DNA of 64,000 nucleotides from Siccibacter colletis (GCF_000696575.1 NZ_JMSQ01000026.1:124001-188000); one strand, 5' to 3'. Shown: positions 18,346 to 31,134, counted from the stretch's first letter. Made by a program: numbers and translations. The notes: generated by a model from the letters alone, not told the origin.

Positions 18346-19428
18346 ATGAAGCCGAAATCCATCACGCTTTACGACGTCGCACGCCATGCGGGCGTCTCCT
18401 ATCAGACCGTCTCCCGGGTGATTAACCAGGCGGAACACGTCTCTGCCCGCACCCGGGAAAAGGTGGAGCAGGCGATGACCGCGCTGCACTACGTCCCGAA
18501 CCGGGTAGCGCAGCAGCTGGCGGGCAAAGCCCTGCTGACGCTGGGCCTGGTAACAGCTGACCTGTCGCTGCATGCCCCGTCGCAAATCGCCGCTGCGGTA
18601 AAGCGACGCGCCAGCCTGGCGGGGTATAACGTGGTGATGTCGATGCCGGAAGATAACAGCGTTGCCGCCTGTGAAGCAGCAGTGGCGGGTCTGCTGGCAC
18701 AGCGGGTGGATGCCCTGCTGATTAACGTTCCGCTGGAAAACGATGCCGCAGCGCATATCGCCGCCCGCAGCCAGCCGCTGCCGGTACTGTTTCTTGATGT
18801 CGATGAGAATGCCCCGGTGCCGTCGATGGTGTTTGATGCGCAGCAGGGGGCGCGGCTGGGAATTGAACATCTGCTGGCGCTGGGCCACCGGCGCATTGCC
18901 TGTCTTGCCGGGCCGCTCGATTCGGTCTCCGCCCGACTGCGTCACCAGGGCTGGATCGCCGCGCTGCATCAGGCGGGGCTGACGCCCTGCGTGGAGGCGC
19001 ACGGTGACTGGAGCGCCGCATCAGGATATCACCATGCCCATGCCATTCTGGCTGCGCGCCCGGACGGCGTGGTGGTGGCGAACGATCAGATGGCGCTTGG
19101 GGTGCTGCGCGCCTGCGCGGAGCAGCAGCTCCAGGTACCGGATGCCATTTCTGTTATTGGCTATGACGATACCGCCGACAGCGCCTGGTTTACCCCGGCG
19201 CTGACCACCATCCGTCAGGATTTTCGCCTGCTGGGGGAGCGAAGCGTGGAGTGGCTGTTGGCGCGCCTTCATGCCGCACCGACGGCGGAGTCGGCGATTA
19301 CGCTGCCGGTGTCACTCATCGAACGCCAGACCAGCGGCGCACGGCGTAGTACAGAGATAACGCCCCGGCAGATTGCCGCCCGGTTGACGCAGCTGGCGCA
19401 GCAGTTGGCGGATCTCGATCGTTCCTGA
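18346..19428 (+). CDS. lacI: Lactose repressor LacI
   Basis: 360 residues, the E. coli LacI length. N-terminal HTH ITLYDVARHAGVSYQTVSRVI, hinge PNRVAQQLAGK, a periplasmic-binding-like core, and a Leu-rich tetramerisation tail (LTQLAQQLADL). Inducer-pocket landmarks (DVDENAPVPSMVFD; WSAASGY; NDQMALG; GYDDT) are all present. The C-terminal heptads suggest tetramer formation, consistent with looping between two operators. Followed by lacZ 105 bases downstream. Confidence 0.95.
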   Translation: MKPKSITLYDVARHAGVSYQTVSRVINQAEHVSARTREKVEQAMTALHYVPNRVAQQLAGKALLTLGLVTADLSLHAPSQIAAAVKRRASLAGYNVVMSMPEDNSVAACEAAVAGLLAQRVDALLINVPLENDAAAHIAARSQPLPVLFLDVDENAPVPSMVFDAQQGARLGIEHLLALGHRRIACLAGPLDSVSARLRHQGWIAALHQAGLTPCVEAHGDWSAASGYHHAHAILAARPDGVVVANDQMALGVLRACAEQQLQVPDAISVIGYDDTADSAWFTPALTTIRQDFRLLGERSVEWLLARLHAAPTAESAITLPVSLIERQTSGARRSTEITPRQIAARLTQLAQQLADLDRS

Positions 19429-22626
<3,198 letters not shown>

Positions 22627-22651
22627 CGTACCGCGGCGCAGGGAGGCGCCG

Positions 22652-24244
22652 CTATGCGTGAGGGGGGGCGAGCAGCGTCTCGTCCTCGCGGCTCGCCAGA
22701 TTCTCTTCCGCCCAGCGCATAAACGCCTGGGCGGACAACGCTTTACTGTAGTGCCAGCCCTGACCGTACTGCACGCCGTGCCGGCACAGCCAGGCTTCCT
22801 GCTGCGGGCTCTCCACGCCTTCCGCCACCATCTCCAGCTTCAGGGTGCGCGCAATCTCAATGATGTGCGATGTCACCTGCTTACGCTCCAGCGCCATCAC
22901 GAAGGATTTGTCGATCTTCAGGATGTCGACTTCCAGTTCCTGCAGGTAGCTCAGGCTGGAGTAGCCGGTACCGAAATCGTCAATGCTGACCCGAAAGCCC
23001 GCCTGGCGATAGCGGGTGAGGATCGGGCCGGTGATATCCGGATCGACGACGCTGCGTTCGGTTATTTCGATGACGATCTGACGTGTTGCGATGCTTGCCC
23101 CGGCGCATAACCGGGTCAGCCGCTCCAGCAGCACAGTAGAGGAGAGATCCTGCGCTGCCAGGTTGATGGCGATATGCTTATCGGGGTGCTGGCGCAGCCA
23201 GTCGCTCATCTCTTCAAATACCCGTTCAATTACATACGCGCTGAGCTGGTTGATGGTCCCGGTCTGCTCCGCCATCGGGATGAACACGTCAGGCGAGAGC
23301 CAGGTGCCGTCCGGCTGCGGCCAGCGCACCAGCGCCTCGGCACCGATGACTCTGCCGCTTTTTAACTCCACCACCGGCTGGTAGTTGATGGTCAGATCGC
23401 GATTATGCAGGGCATCTATCAGCCGGTAGCGCGGCGACTGCAGCCGCCCCAGCAGGCGCAGGATAAACGCCGCCGCCAGCAGGCTGATGACAATGCCGAA
23501 CGGCATCCACAGCAGCAGCTGATCGCGCCAGGCCTTTTCCAGCGGGGCCAGCGATGCCCAGGCGACAATCATCAGCTTGGCATTGAGCAGCGGCAGTATT
23601 TCATAGCGGTTGCCGTGCCGGGTGAGGCTGATACTGTGCTCTTCGCGCACTGTCTGCCAGATGTCGGGGCTCAGGGTGCTGGTGCTGGCGATAATGTGAT
23701 TGCTGGCGGTGCCGATCAGCGCCAGGTTAATGGGGTTGCTGCTGAACGGCACCACATCAATAAAGGTCAGCGGATCGATAATCACCGCGTAGCGATCGAG
23801 GCCGATCGCCACCATTTCATAACTCATGTCCAGATCGGTGCGCGAGGTGTACCAGGCGCGGAAGCCCTTTTCGGTGACGGCGTCCGGCGGCGGAAACGGC
23901 TGCTGTCTGCTGCTGCTTTCCAGCGAGGAGCAGCGCGGGCTCAGGCCATCCATCCAGATCACTTCCTGCACGTAGCGATGCGTATAGGCGAGGCGGCGCA
24001 GAGCAAGCAGATGTTCTGGACTACAGGGCGTGGTTTGCAGCGTATTGAGCACCAGCAGCGCTTCGCGCGCCTGCTCAATCACCATCTCCACGCGCGCTCT
24101 GGCGCTGGCGGTATAGGTTTCCAGCTCGTCATTGAACTGCTCATTGGCGTGGCTTCTGGCAAACCAGATGCTGAGCGCGATGGGAAGAAGAACGGCAAGG
24201 ATCAGTATGGCTGTGACGAGGCTCCGGAGCCGCCTGTTGGTCAT
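22652..24244 (-). CDS. pdeB: CSS-EAL cyclic-di-GMP phosphodiesterase PdeB (YlaB)
   Basis: 530 residues. An N-terminal membrane helix, a periplasmic CSS domain with Cys74 and the C105-S-S motif, a second membrane helix near 245-265, then a cytosolic EAL domain. EAL is at 303-305 in GAEALVRW; the metal/catalytic stretches NLAAQDL, EITERS, DDFGTGYSSL, KIDKSFV and EGVES are intact, so it should be active. The CSS disulfide controls proteolysis and activity in E. coli CSS-EAL proteins. Start at 24244 (MTNRRLRSL) aligns with K-12 YlaB and has AGGA upstream; a longer frame reaches 24295. Sequence is diverged from K-12, but locus and domains agree. Confidence 0.85.
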   Translation of the reverse strand: MTNRRLRSLVTAILILAVLLPIALSIWFARSHANEQFNDELETYTASARARVEMVIEQAREALLVLNTLQTTPCSPEHLLALRRLAYTHRYVQEVIWMDGLSPRCSSLESSSRQQPFPPPDAVTEKGFRAWYTSRTDLDMSYEMVAIGLDRYAVIIDPLTFIDVVPFSSNPINLALIGTASNHIIASTSTLSPDIWQTVREEHSISLTRHGNRYEILPLLNAKLMIVAWASLAPLEKAWRDQLLLWMPFGIVISLLAAAFILRLLGRLQSPRYRLIDALHNRDLTINYQPVVELKSGRVIGAEALVRWPQPDGTWLSPDVFIPMAEQTGTINQLSAYVIERVFEEMSDWLRQHPDKHIAINLAAQDLSSTVLLERLTRLCAGASIATRQIVIEITERSVVDPDITGPILTRYRQAGFRVSIDDFGTGYSSLSYLQELEVDILKIDKSFVMALERKQVTSHIIEIARTLKLEMVAEGVESPQQEAWLCRHGVQYGQGWHYSKALSAQAFMRWAEENLASREDETLLAPPHA

Positions 24245-24375
24245 CTCATTTTCCTGAACGTGCAACGATGGTGGGGCATCTAATGAGTTAACCACAGGAC
24301 GGTGGTTTTTGCCTGGACGAGGATGCTATCTTTTGCAGCTGCACCGGTTTTTGACATTTAGCACAGCGGGACGCC

Positions 24376-25098
24376 ATGAAGAAAAAAGAGTTTGTCACCC
24401 AGGATCTGCTGAGCAAGATCTACCAGAGCGAGCCGGGGGAACGGCGCAAGCTGCCGCCGGAGCGGGTGCTGGCTGCGGAATATGGCGTGTCGCGTTTTAC
24501 CATTCGTCAGGCGCTGGAGAAGCTGGCCAGCATTGGCGTGGTGAAGATCGTGCAGGGGTCGGGGATCTGGATCAACGATAACGTGCGCAGCAATCCGCTG
24601 GTCTACAACTCTATCACCGAGAAGCGTTTCGATCAGATCCAGTTTCGCATGGTGAAGCTGCACAAAAAGCTGCCCGGCATCGAGGAGCAGCAGGTGTTTG
24701 GCATCGAGGCCGGGACGTTTATCTGGCAGTTTTGCCGCCTGCGGCTGGTGGACGGCGCACCGGTGCAGATTGAGATATCAAGTATGCCGGTAAGCCTGTT
24801 TCCCGACCTGAACCAGCAGATTATCGAGCGGTCACTGCAGCGGTACGTGCTGGACAGCGGTTACCGCATATCCCATATGCTGACCAGCTACCAGGCGGTG
24901 AGCGTGTCGCGCGAGCAGGCGGCGCTGCTCGGCTGCAAAAAGGGCAGCCCGGCAATGCACATCGCTAACCGTGGCATTCTGGAAGGGGGACGGGTGTTTG
25001 AGATCAGCGATATCATTGATATCAACTACACCTGCACCTACGTCATCCCCTTTAATCATGACAATCTTGCCTTCCGCCAGGGCGCTCAGGGGGTGTGA
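24376..25098 (+). CDS. GntR/HutC-family regulator with UTRA domain
   Basis: 240 residues. Winged HTH at about 8-70 ([31 protein letters not shown]) and a UTRA ligand-binding domain (about 90-235, with [27 protein letters not shown] read in parts). HutC-group members typically sense sugar phosphates or related metabolites. Its 3' end overlaps the convergent dehydratase by 13 bases. It most likely regulates that dehydratase and the PTS gene beyond it. Not in this position in K-12. Confidence 0.88.
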   Translation: MKKKEFVTQDLLSKIYQSEPGERRKLPPERVLAAEYGVSRFTIRQALEKLASIGVVKIVQGSGIWINDNVRSNPLVYNSITEKRFDQIQFRMVKLHKKLPGIEEQQVFGIEAGTFIWQFCRLRLVDGAPVQIEISSMPVSLFPDLNQQIIERSLQRYVLDSGYRISHMLTSYQAVSVSREQAALLGCKKGSPAMHIANRGILEGGRVFEISDIIDINYTCTYVIPFNHDNLAFRQGAQGV

Positions 25099-26285
25099 AT
25101 CGCCCCGTTTGGCAGGCGGCTCTGGGTCCACTCGTGTGGACGGTAGACCACCGGCCACTTCAGCGCCTCGGCTTCATCAAACCCTACGCCGATCCCCGGC
25201 TGCTCGATGGGGTAGATAAAGCCCTGCTCCGGGGCGGCCGCGCCGGGGAATACCGCGGCGGTATCGTCGCTAATCGGAATGAACTCCTGAATCGCGGCGT
25301 TGTGCAGGTGGATGTTGAGGTGGGTATTCACCGCCACACCGATGGGGGTCATATCTCCCGGCCCGTGCCACGCCAGCCGCACGCCAAAGGCCTGACACAG
25401 CACCGCCAGCTTCAGCGCCGGGGTAATACCGCCAATCTGCGATACGTGGCAGCGAATGAAGTCGATCTGCCGGTTGACGATCAGATCGTGCCACTCCGCC
25501 GGGTTATTGAACAGTTCGCCCATCGCCAGCGGGACGCAGCTCTGCTGACGCACCTGCGCCAGCCAGGCGCTCTGCTGAGGCGGCAGAATGTCTTCGATGA
25601 AAAAGGGCTGATATGGCTCCAGCGCTTTCGCCAGCTGCACCGCCTGCTGCGGGAACAGGCGCTCGTGCACGTCGTGCAGAATATGAAAACGCGACCCGTA
25701 CTTGTCGCGCAGCGCCTTAAACATGGCAACGGTGTTAGCCATGTACTCATCCTGATCGTAATAGGCACCCTGGGTCGGGCTGCGGGTGCTGTGCATCGCT
25801 TCCGGCGTGCCACCGTAGAAACCGAGCTGGCAGCGGATATGACGATAGCCTCCGGCCAGCAGGGCGTCCACGCGGGTGAAAAGCCCGTCGAGGGTGTCGC
25901 TGCTGGCGTGGGTGTAGGCGGCGATGGCGTCTTTCGATTTCCCGCCGAACAGCTGATAGAGCGGCATGCCGGCCAGCTGCGCTTTGATGTCCCACAGCGC
26001 CATGTCCACGCCAGCGATGGCGTTGTTGGTTACCGGGCCGTTACGCCAGTAGGCGTTAACGTTCATCATCTGCCACAGATCTTCGATGTTATTCGCATCC
26101 CGGCCGGTCAGCAGCGGCTTCAGGTACTCATCGACCATCGTCTTCACCGCCAGCGGGCGCTGCTGGAAGGTGGCGCAGCCGTGACCGACCACGCCTTTAT
26201 CAGTGGTGATGCGCACCACGATCAGGTTGTGCCGGTCGGGGCGGGTAATAAAGCACTCAATATTTTCAATTAGCGTAGGCAACAC
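25086..26285 (-). CDS. Enolase-superfamily sugar-acid dehydratase (RspA/ManD-like)
   Basis: 399 residues of the mandelate racemase/enolase superfamily, closest in pattern to RspA and D-mannonate/D-gluconate dehydratases. The N-terminal cap has the [22 protein letters not shown] block; metal ligands fit [16 protein letters not shown] and MGELFNN, and [11 protein letters not shown] gives the catalytic His. Expected to dehydrate an aldonate to a 2-keto-3-deoxy acid. The start is taken as GTG 26285 ([12 protein letters not shown]), because AGGGAG lies seven bases upstream; an ATG at 26351 would be in frame but adds residues foreign to the family. Exact substrate unknown. Confidence 0.82.
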   Translation of the reverse strand: MLPTLIENIECFITRPDRHNLIVVRITTDKGVVGHGCATFQQRPLAVKTMVDEYLKPLLTGRDANNIEDLWQMMNVNAYWRNGPVTNNAIAGVDMALWDIKAQLAGMPLYQLFGGKSKDAIAAYTHASSDTLDGLFTRVDALLAGGYRHIRCQLGFYGGTPEAMHSTRSPTQGAYYDQDEYMANTVAMFKALRDKYGSRFHILHDVHERLFPQQAVQLAKALEPYQPFFIEDILPPQQSAWLAQVRQQSCVPLAMGELFNNPAEWHDLIVNRQIDFIRCHVSQIGGITPALKLAVLCQAFGVRLAWHGPGDMTPIGVAVNTHLNIHLHNAAIQEFIPISDDTAAVFPGAAAPEQGFIYPIEQPGIGVGFDEAEALKWPVVYRPHEWTQSRLPNGAIHTP

Positions 26286-26487
26286 CGTAATACTCCCTGG
26301 GCCACAAAACAGCGGGCCGGTTGCGACATTTATTGACGTGATGGCCGCCACTATCGCCTTAATAATCCGGCGGCGTAAACCGCTTTTTTTAAATAATTTT
26401 TATTGGTCAGAAAGCTGCCTGAATAATGAATATATACCGTACCAATTTGACAGATAGCGTCGTTGTGTGGCTTTACTGGTGGTGAAT

Positions 26488-26503
26488 TGTGATTGTCGTC
26501 ATG
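26488..26503 (+). promoter_or_regulatory. Possible CRP site in the dehydratase-PTS gap
   Basis: TGTGATTGTCGTCATG keeps the TGTGA half and three of five bases of TCACA. It is in the 299-base divergent region 26286-26584 that must hold both promoters. Confidence 0.4.
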
Positions 26504-26545
26504 TTTTATTGGTTTGTTTTGTTATAGCGATTTACCTACCATCAC

Positions 26546-26559
26546 TGTCATCAATGACA
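26546..26559. promoter_or_regulatory. Palindrome before the PTS gene, candidate GntR operator
   Basis: TGTCATCAATGACA: 6-bp arms TGTCAT / ATGACA around CA, 25 bases before the PTS start. Size and form suit a GntR/HutC dimer. Assignment to the adjacent regulator is inference. Confidence 0.45.
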
Positions 26560-26584
26560 ACAACAACTAACTGGCGGACGTTTT

Positions 26585-27961
26585 ATGGGGACACAGGAAG
26601 CAATTATGCGCATTATTCGTCTGGTTGGCGGGGCGGATAATATTAATAACGTCTGGCACTGCATGACGCGGCTGCGCTTTGACCTGGTTGACGATAATAA
26701 AGTCGACCAGGGTGAAATTAAAAAGATCCCCGGCGTACTGGGCGCTCAGCTGCAAAGCGATCAGTTCCAGGTCATCATCGGGCCGCAGGTAAACAGCTGG
26801 TATCAGCAGATGCAGGCCATGCTCGGCACGCCGTCTGCCACGCCTGGCGACAGCACCGCTGGCGGTAGAGGGCGTAAAAGTCTGGTGTCGCTGTTTATGG
26901 ATACCGTCTCCGGCGTGTTTGGTCCTATCGTACCGGCGATTGCCGGGGCCGGGATGATCAAGGGGCTGCTGGCCGGGCTGGTAGCGCTGAACGTGGTGTC
27001 GGCAAAAAGCGATACCGTGGTGGTGATCGATCTTATCGCCAGCGGCGTGTTCTATTTCCTGCCGTTCTTCCTCGCGGTATCGGCGGCGAAGATCTTCAAA
27101 ACCAACGAATATCTGGCGGCGGCGGTGGCGGCCTGTCTGATGTATCCCTCCCTGATTGAGGCGGCGAAAAACCTCGCGGCGGGCAGTCCGGATGCGGTGA
27201 GCGCATTCTGGCTACTGAATGCGATCCCGGTGTCGGTATTTAACTACGCCTCCAGCGTTATCCCGGTGATCTTCTCCATTCTGGCGCTGAGCTACATCCA
27301 TCGCTGGGTGGACAGCTTTATGCCAGAGGTGCTGAAAACCGTCTTTACCCCGACCCTGACGCTGTTTTTGGCGGCTCTGGCCGCGCTGGTGGTGATCGGC
27401 CCGATTGGTATCTATCTCGGTAAAGGGCTGGCGCTGTTTATCGAAGGGCTGTTCAGCATCTCGGCAAGCTTTGCCGGGCTGGTGGTCGGGGCGATCCGTC
27501 CGGTGGCGATCCTCACCGGGATGCACCACGCCATGACGCCGATCGCGCTGCAAAACTTTAGCGATCGCGGCTATGACATGCTGATGCCGATGATGTTTAT
27601 GGCCAACATGGCGATTGCCGGCTCGACCTTCGCTATCTGGCGTCTGAGCAAATCGCGCCAGGATAAGACGGTCACGCTGTCCGCCGGCGTCTCGGCGCTG
27701 CTGGGAATTACCGAACCGGCGCTGTTCGGCGTGTTAACCCGGTACAAGAAAGCGTTTATTGCCGCCACGGTAGCCAGCTCGCTGGCGTCGGCTTTCATTG
27801 CCTTCTTCGGCGTGCGCCTCTATGGCTACATTCTGTCGAGCATCTTCAGCCTGCCGGCCTACATCGGCCCGTATCTGATCTTTGCCCTGCTGGGCGTTGC
27901 TATCGCGCTGGTGCTGTCGTTTGTCCTGACGACCGTGCTGGTGGGGAAAGAGGCGGAATAA
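26585..27961 (+). CDS. PTS EIIBC transporter, glucose/beta-glucoside superfamily
   Basis: 458 residues. An EIIB domain (1-80) has the phosphorylation Cys26 in NNVWHCMTRLRF. A linker rich in Gly/Ser/Thr (about 85-98) leads to an EIIC domain with about ten membrane helices, including the GITEPALFG motif and the MHHAMTP loop. No EIIA domain is fused, so it would need an EIIA in trans, such as Crr. Subfamily resembles beta-glucoside, sucrose and trehalose permeases. Adjacent dehydratase and GntR regulator suggest one catabolic unit; the sugar cannot be read from the sequence. Confidence 0.88.
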   Translation: MGTQEAIMRIIRLVGGADNINNVWHCMTRLRFDLVDDNKVDQGEIKKIPGVLGAQLQSDQFQVIIGPQVNSWYQQMQAMLGTPSATPGDSTAGGRGRKSLVSLFMDTVSGVFGPIVPAIAGAGMIKGLLAGLVALNVVSAKSDTVVVIDLIASGVFYFLPFFLAVSAAKIFKTNEYLAAAVAACLMYPSLIEAAKNLAAGSPDAVSAFWLLNAIPVSVFNYASSVIPVIFSILALSYIHRWVDSFMPEVLKTVFTPTLTLFLAALAALVVIGPIGIYLGKGLALFIEGLFSISASFAGLVVGAIRPVAILTGMHHAMTPIALQNFSDRGYDMLMPMMFMANMAIAGSTFAIWRLSKSRQDKTVTLSAGVSALLGITEPALFGVLTRYKKAFIAATVASSLASAFIAFFGVRLYGYILSSIFSLPAYIGPYLIFALLGVAIALVLSFVLTTVLVGKEAE

Positions 27962-27968
27962 AACAGGT

Positions 27969-27998
27969 GATGCAGCGCGCCTCGTCGGGCGCTGCATC
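27969..27998 (+). terminator. Hairpin after the PTS gene
   Basis: Perfect 10-bp stem GATGCAGCGC / GCGCTGCATC with a 10-base loop, eight bases after the PTS stop. There is no T run, so termination is uncertain; it may stabilise the 3' end. Confidence 0.5.
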
Positions 27999-28006
27999 GC
28001 TGCTAT

Positions 28007-28031
28007 GAAACACGATAATGCAAAGTGTTTC
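28007..28031. other. Inverted repeat GAAACAC-N11-GTGTTTC
   Basis: Seven-bp arms with an 11-bp AT-rich centre, and a further GTTTCAT at 28038. It is between the PTS gene and the chemoreceptor promoter. It could be an operator; no protein can be assigned. Confidence 0.3.
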
Positions 28032-28123
28032 CAGATGTTTCATGACGACATCATCCCGGTAATAAGATCAGTGAGTTAGTACACACTTTTGCAACATCCC
28101 CCCTTTCCCTGTGCGTTAACGGT

Positions 28124-28150
28124 TCAAGTTTGCCCGCGGCGTGCCGTTGA
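28124..28150 (+). promoter_or_regulatory. Sigma-28 (FliA) promoter of the chemoreceptor
   Basis: TCAAGTTT-N11-GCCGTTGA against the FliA consensus TAAAGTTT-N11-GCCGATAA: 13 of 16 positions match at the exact spacing. It lies 44 bases before the chemoreceptor ATG. Confidence 0.82.
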
Positions 28151-28193
28151 CCAAAGAAGGCGCATTGCCTCTTTATCTCCAGGGAATTTGTCT

Positions 28194-30092
28194 ATGTTCA
28201 AAACCACGCAGTCCCGTTTCATCCTTACGCTGTGCCTTTTCTTTATTGTGTTAGTTGGCGTGACGTCGCTTGCGATCACGCTGTTTGTCAGCCCGCAGAT
28301 TAAACAGTCCGAAACGCGGCTTATCCGCTATGAAGTCGGTAACGTGGCGGGCGCTATCGTCGAGCAGATGAACCGCGTGCAGGCGCAGATGCGCAGCGTG
28401 ACGCAAACGGTAGCCGCCCTCTCCAGCGAGCAGATTGATGTGGTACTGCCAGCGCTGGTGGATCAGTACAAGGATGTGAACGTGTTCGGCGGGGGCATCT
28501 GGCCGCTGCCGGAAAAACGCGAGGCCGGACGCAATAAATTCAGCACCTTCTTCGCACGCGACGCGAACAACGATTTGCAGGTCAACACCTACTGGAACTC
28601 CGACGCGGCACCGAATTACTACGAACAGGTGTGGTACAAGGGCGGTCTGGCCGCACCGGTTGGACAGTGCGCCTGGGCCAACGCCTATCAGGACGACGCC
28701 AGCCCGCAGCCGCGCACCAACTGCGCCATGACCATCAACAAAGACGGTCAGCCGTGGGGCGTTGCCACCATCGACGTCACGCTGGGCTTCTTCAACCAGC
28801 TGGCGAAGCAGATGGATGAGGCGATCCAGGGGCGCGTGCTGATCGTGGAAGCAGACGGCAAAATCGTCGGCAATGCCGATCAGCTGGGGAAAGCAGCGAG
28901 CCTCGATAACGTGGCGCAGATGAACACGCCGATGGCAGCTGCCCTCAGCGGGTTGCTGAAAGGCTACGATCCGGGAAGCCAGCTGGAGCAGGAGTATGAC
29001 AACGACGGCACCTCGCATACCCTGATTTTGCAGGCAATTAAGGGCAGCCCGTGGATTATCGCGGTGGATCTGCCGACCGCGCTGCTGACCCAGCAGACCA
29101 GCACCATCATGACGCGTTTAGGCCTGGTGCAGATCCCGCTGGCGCTGCTGCTGCTCGGCGTGCTGGTGGTGTTTATCCGCACCATGACCGGTCGCCTTGC
29201 GGCTCTGAACCACAACATCAGCCGTTTGTCGTCAGGCGGGGCCGATCTGACCCAGCGCCTGCAGCCGGGCAGCAGCCCGGAGTTCAACGCGGTGATCGAC
29301 AGCTTCAACGGCGTGATTAGCTGGCTGCAGGAGATGCTGCGCCAGGTGGGGGACAGCGCGCGGGCCATCTCGTCGGCCTCTCAGCAGATTGCCACCGGCA
29401 ACCAGGATCTCTCAGCGCGTACCGAAGATCAGGCCAGCTCGATTGAAGAGACGGCGGCGTCGATGGAGCAGCTCACCAGCACGGTGCGCCAGAATGCGGA
29501 TAACGCAGCCAATGCCAACGAGCTGGCGCGCGATGCCTCGGCAGTGGCCGAGCGCGGCGGGGAAGTGGTGAAACAGGTGGTGACCACCATGAACGCCATT
29601 CAGGCCTCGTCCGGTAAAGTGGTGGATATCATCAGCGTTATCGACAGCATCGCCTTCCAGACCAACATTCTGGCGCTTAACGCGGCGGTGGAAGCCGCCC
29701 GTGCCGGCGAGCAGGGCAGGGGCTTTGCAGTGGTGGCGCAGGAAGTGCGTAACCTTGCACAGCGTTCTGCCCAGTCGGCGCGCGAGATCAAGCAGCTGAT
29801 TGAAGCCTCGGTGAGCAATATCGACATCGGTACCAGCCTGGTGACCGAAGCCGGTAAAACCATGGAGGAGCTGACGCAGAGCGTGCGCAACGTGACGACC
29901 CTGATGAGTGAGATCATGTCGTCGAGCCGTGAACAGAGTGCGGGTATTGAGCAGGTCAACCTGGCGATTAACCAGCTCGACAGCACCACCCAGCAGAACG
30001 CCGCGCTGGTGCAGGAAGTCTCCGCTGCTTCACACTCTATGTCCGAGCAGACGCAGCAGCTTAACCAGGTGGTTGCCGGCTTCAGACTGTAA
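28194..30092 (+). CDS. Methyl-accepting chemotaxis protein
   Basis: 632 residues. Membrane helix about 7-30; periplasmic sensor of about 275 residues; second membrane helix about 309-330; HAMP about 331-385; then a long cytoplasmic coiled coil. The hairpin tip [22 protein letters not shown] is near residues 484-505. The periplasmic part resembles Cache-type sensors rather than the Tsr/Tar four-helix bundle. The C terminus ends VVAGFRL with no NWETF-type pentapeptide, so adaptation would need the other receptors. ATG 28194 follows AGGGAA; the longer frame from 28089 reads through the promoter. Ligand unknown. Confidence 0.92.
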   Translation: MFKTTQSRFILTLCLFFIVLVGVTSLAITLFVSPQIKQSETRLIRYEVGNVAGAIVEQMNRVQAQMRSVTQTVAALSSEQIDVVLPALVDQYKDVNVFGGGIWPLPEKREAGRNKFSTFFARDANNDLQVNTYWNSDAAPNYYEQVWYKGGLAAPVGQCAWANAYQDDASPQPRTNCAMTINKDGQPWGVATIDVTLGFFNQLAKQMDEAIQGRVLIVEADGKIVGNADQLGKAASLDNVAQMNTPMAAALSGLLKGYDPGSQLEQEYDNDGTSHTLILQAIKGSPWIIAVDLPTALLTQQTSTIMTRLGLVQIPLALLLLGVLVVFIRTMTGRLAALNHNISRLSSGGADLTQRLQPGSSPEFNAVIDSFNGVISWLQEMLRQVGDSARAISSASQQIATGNQDLSARTEDQASSIEETAASMEQLTSTVRQNADNAANANELARDASAVAERGGEVVKQVVTTMNAIQASSGKVVDIISVIDSIAFQTNILALNAAVEAARAGEQGRGFAVVAQEVRNLAQRSAQSAREIKQLIEASVSNIDIGTSLVTEAGKTMEELTQSVRNVTTLMSEIMSSSREQSAGIEQVNLAINQLDSTTQQNAALVQEVSAASHSMSEQTQQLNQVVAGFRL

Positions 30093-30106
30093 CGTTCTTC
30101 CCTCTC

Positions 30107-30133
30107 AGCGCACCGCAGCCGCGGTGCGCTTTT
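30107..30133 (+). terminator. Terminator of the chemoreceptor gene
   Basis: Stem AGCGCACCGC / GCGGTGCGCT around AGCC, running into a short T run (TTTT) and CTCTCC. Fifteen bases after the stop. Confidence 0.8.
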
Positions 30134-30172
30134 CTCTCCGCTTGCAATTTGATCATCACAGGCTTACGATAT

Positions 30173-30187
30173 TGTTATGTTATAACA
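30173..30187 (+). promoter_or_regulatory. Zur box of rpmE2-rpmJ2
   Basis: TGTTATGTTATAACA matches the Zur core TGTTATA-N-TATAACA at all but one position. It is 18 bases before the rpmE2 start, so zinc-loaded Zur would repress the pair and zinc starvation would induce it. Confidence 0.85.
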
Positions 30188-30205
30188 TATAGAAAGGTCA
30201 TTACG

Positions 30206-30472
30206 ATGAAAGACGGCATCCATCCGCTTTACCGCACCGTGGTTTTCCACGACACCAGCGCCAACGAGTATTTCAAAATTGGTTCCACCATTAAGACCGA
30301 CCGCGAAATCGAACTCGACGGCCAGACCTGGCCCTACGTGACGCTCGACGTGTCCTCGGCGTCGCATCCGTACTACACCGGGAAACAGAAAACCTTCTCT
30401 AACGAAGGCAGCACGGCTCGCTTCCAGCAGCGCTTTGGTCGCTTCCTGGGCGGGGCGAAAGGAGAGAAATAA
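30206..30472 (+). CDS. rpmE2: Zinc-free ribosomal protein L31 paralogue (type B)
   Basis: 88 residues, close to E. coli YkgM. It contains no Cys at all, so it lacks the zinc ribbon of RpmE and is the C-minus form that replaces it on ribosomes during zinc limitation, freeing zinc. ATG 30206 follows GAAAGG; the frame upstream would cross the Zur box. The TAA shares a base with the next ATG (TAATG). Confidence 0.95.
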   Translation: MKDGIHPLYRTVVFHDTSANEYFKIGSTIKTDREIELDGQTWPYVTLDVSSASHPYYTGKQKTFSNEGSTARFQQRFGRFLGGAKGEK

Positions 30473-30612
30473 TGCAGGTACTCAACTCATTGCGCAGCGC
30501 AAAGCAGCGCCATCCTGACTGTCAGCTGGTCAGACGCAAAGGACGGCTGTATGTGATTTGCAAATCGAACCCGCGCTTTAAAGCGGTGCAGGGTAAGAAG
30601 AAGAAACGATAA
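30472..30612 (+). CDS. rpmJ2: Ribosomal protein L36 paralogue (zinc-independent)
   Basis: 46 codons: begins [18 protein letters not shown] and ends QGKKKKR, matching E. coli YkgO. Only two Cys (17 and 30) remain and the full C-C-C-H zinc set of RpmJ is absent, so it is the zinc-independent form. Overlaps rpmE2 by one base and shares its Zur-controlled transcript. Confidence 0.95.
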   Translation: MQVLNSLRSAKQRHPDCQLVRRKGRLYVICKSNPRFKAVQGKKKKR

Positions 30613-30615
30613 AAA

Positions 30616-30650
30616 CGCGCCCCTGGCCTGATGGCAAGGGGCGTTTTGTT
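30616..30650. terminator. Terminator between rpmJ2 and ylaC
   Basis: Stem CGCCCCT / AGGGGCG with an inner GCC / GGC pair, followed by TTTTGTT on the top strand and preceded by AAAAA, so it can serve both convergent genes. Confidence 0.85.
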
Positions 30651-31134
30651 ATGCCTGGACAGGAACGCCGGTCGCGACGGGCTTATCCAGCGAATAGATG
30701 TCGTAGAAGGAGAGGGTCTGTTTGCGGCTGAGCATTTTAGTCAGCATCGCTTTTTGCGATTCACTCACTTTTGGCGAGCGCATAATTGCCTCAACCAGTT
30801 CTGCAGGAACATCGCGCGTGTTGTACCACTCCCCGTTATAGCAAACCCGAAAATCAAGCACGTCGATATCTTCGTAGCGATAGCGCGGGTTCACATCAAA
30901 GAAAAAGAAGCCGTTCAGCAGCACAAACAGCACGACCAGCAGCCATACTGACCCGGACAGCGTAGCGGACTGCAGCATTACCGCCATGGTGGCGAGCCAG
31001 CCGATATACATCCCGATAAATAAGCCAGGGTGCTTGCGAATAAAGCTGATGCTGAAGCGCGGGCGGTTATCGCGTTTTTCCACGCGGTTGAGTTCGTCGA
31101 TGGTTTGGTTAAGCAGGCGTTGTATTTCAGTCAT
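30649..31134 (-). CDS. ylaC: Inner membrane protein YlaC
   Basis: 161 residues with a cytosolic N terminus (about 1-35), two adjacent membrane helices (about 37-55 and 60-80) and a C-terminal soluble domain of 80 residues. It matches E. coli YlaC (156 aa) in order and length. Function is unknown. It lies in the conserved place before maa. Confidence 0.9.
   Translation of the reverse strand: MTEIQRLLNQTIDELNRVEKRDNRPRFSISFIRKHPGLFIGMYIGWLATMAVMLQSATLSGSVWLLVVLFVLLNGFFFFDVNPRYRYEDIDVLDFRVCYNGEWYNTRDVPAELVEAIMRSPKVSESQKAMLTKMLSRKQTLSFYDIYSLDKPVATGVPVQA

Noticed and set aside
22627..22651. Remnant of lacY after lacZ
   Set aside because: Only 25 bases lie between lacZ and pdeB, forming a small GC hairpin (GCGGCGC / GCGCCGC); no permease sequence remains.
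26286..26351. ATG start of the dehydratase at 26351
   Set aside because: The added 22 residues include the AGGGAG ribosome site and match nothing in the family; GTG 26285 is better placed.
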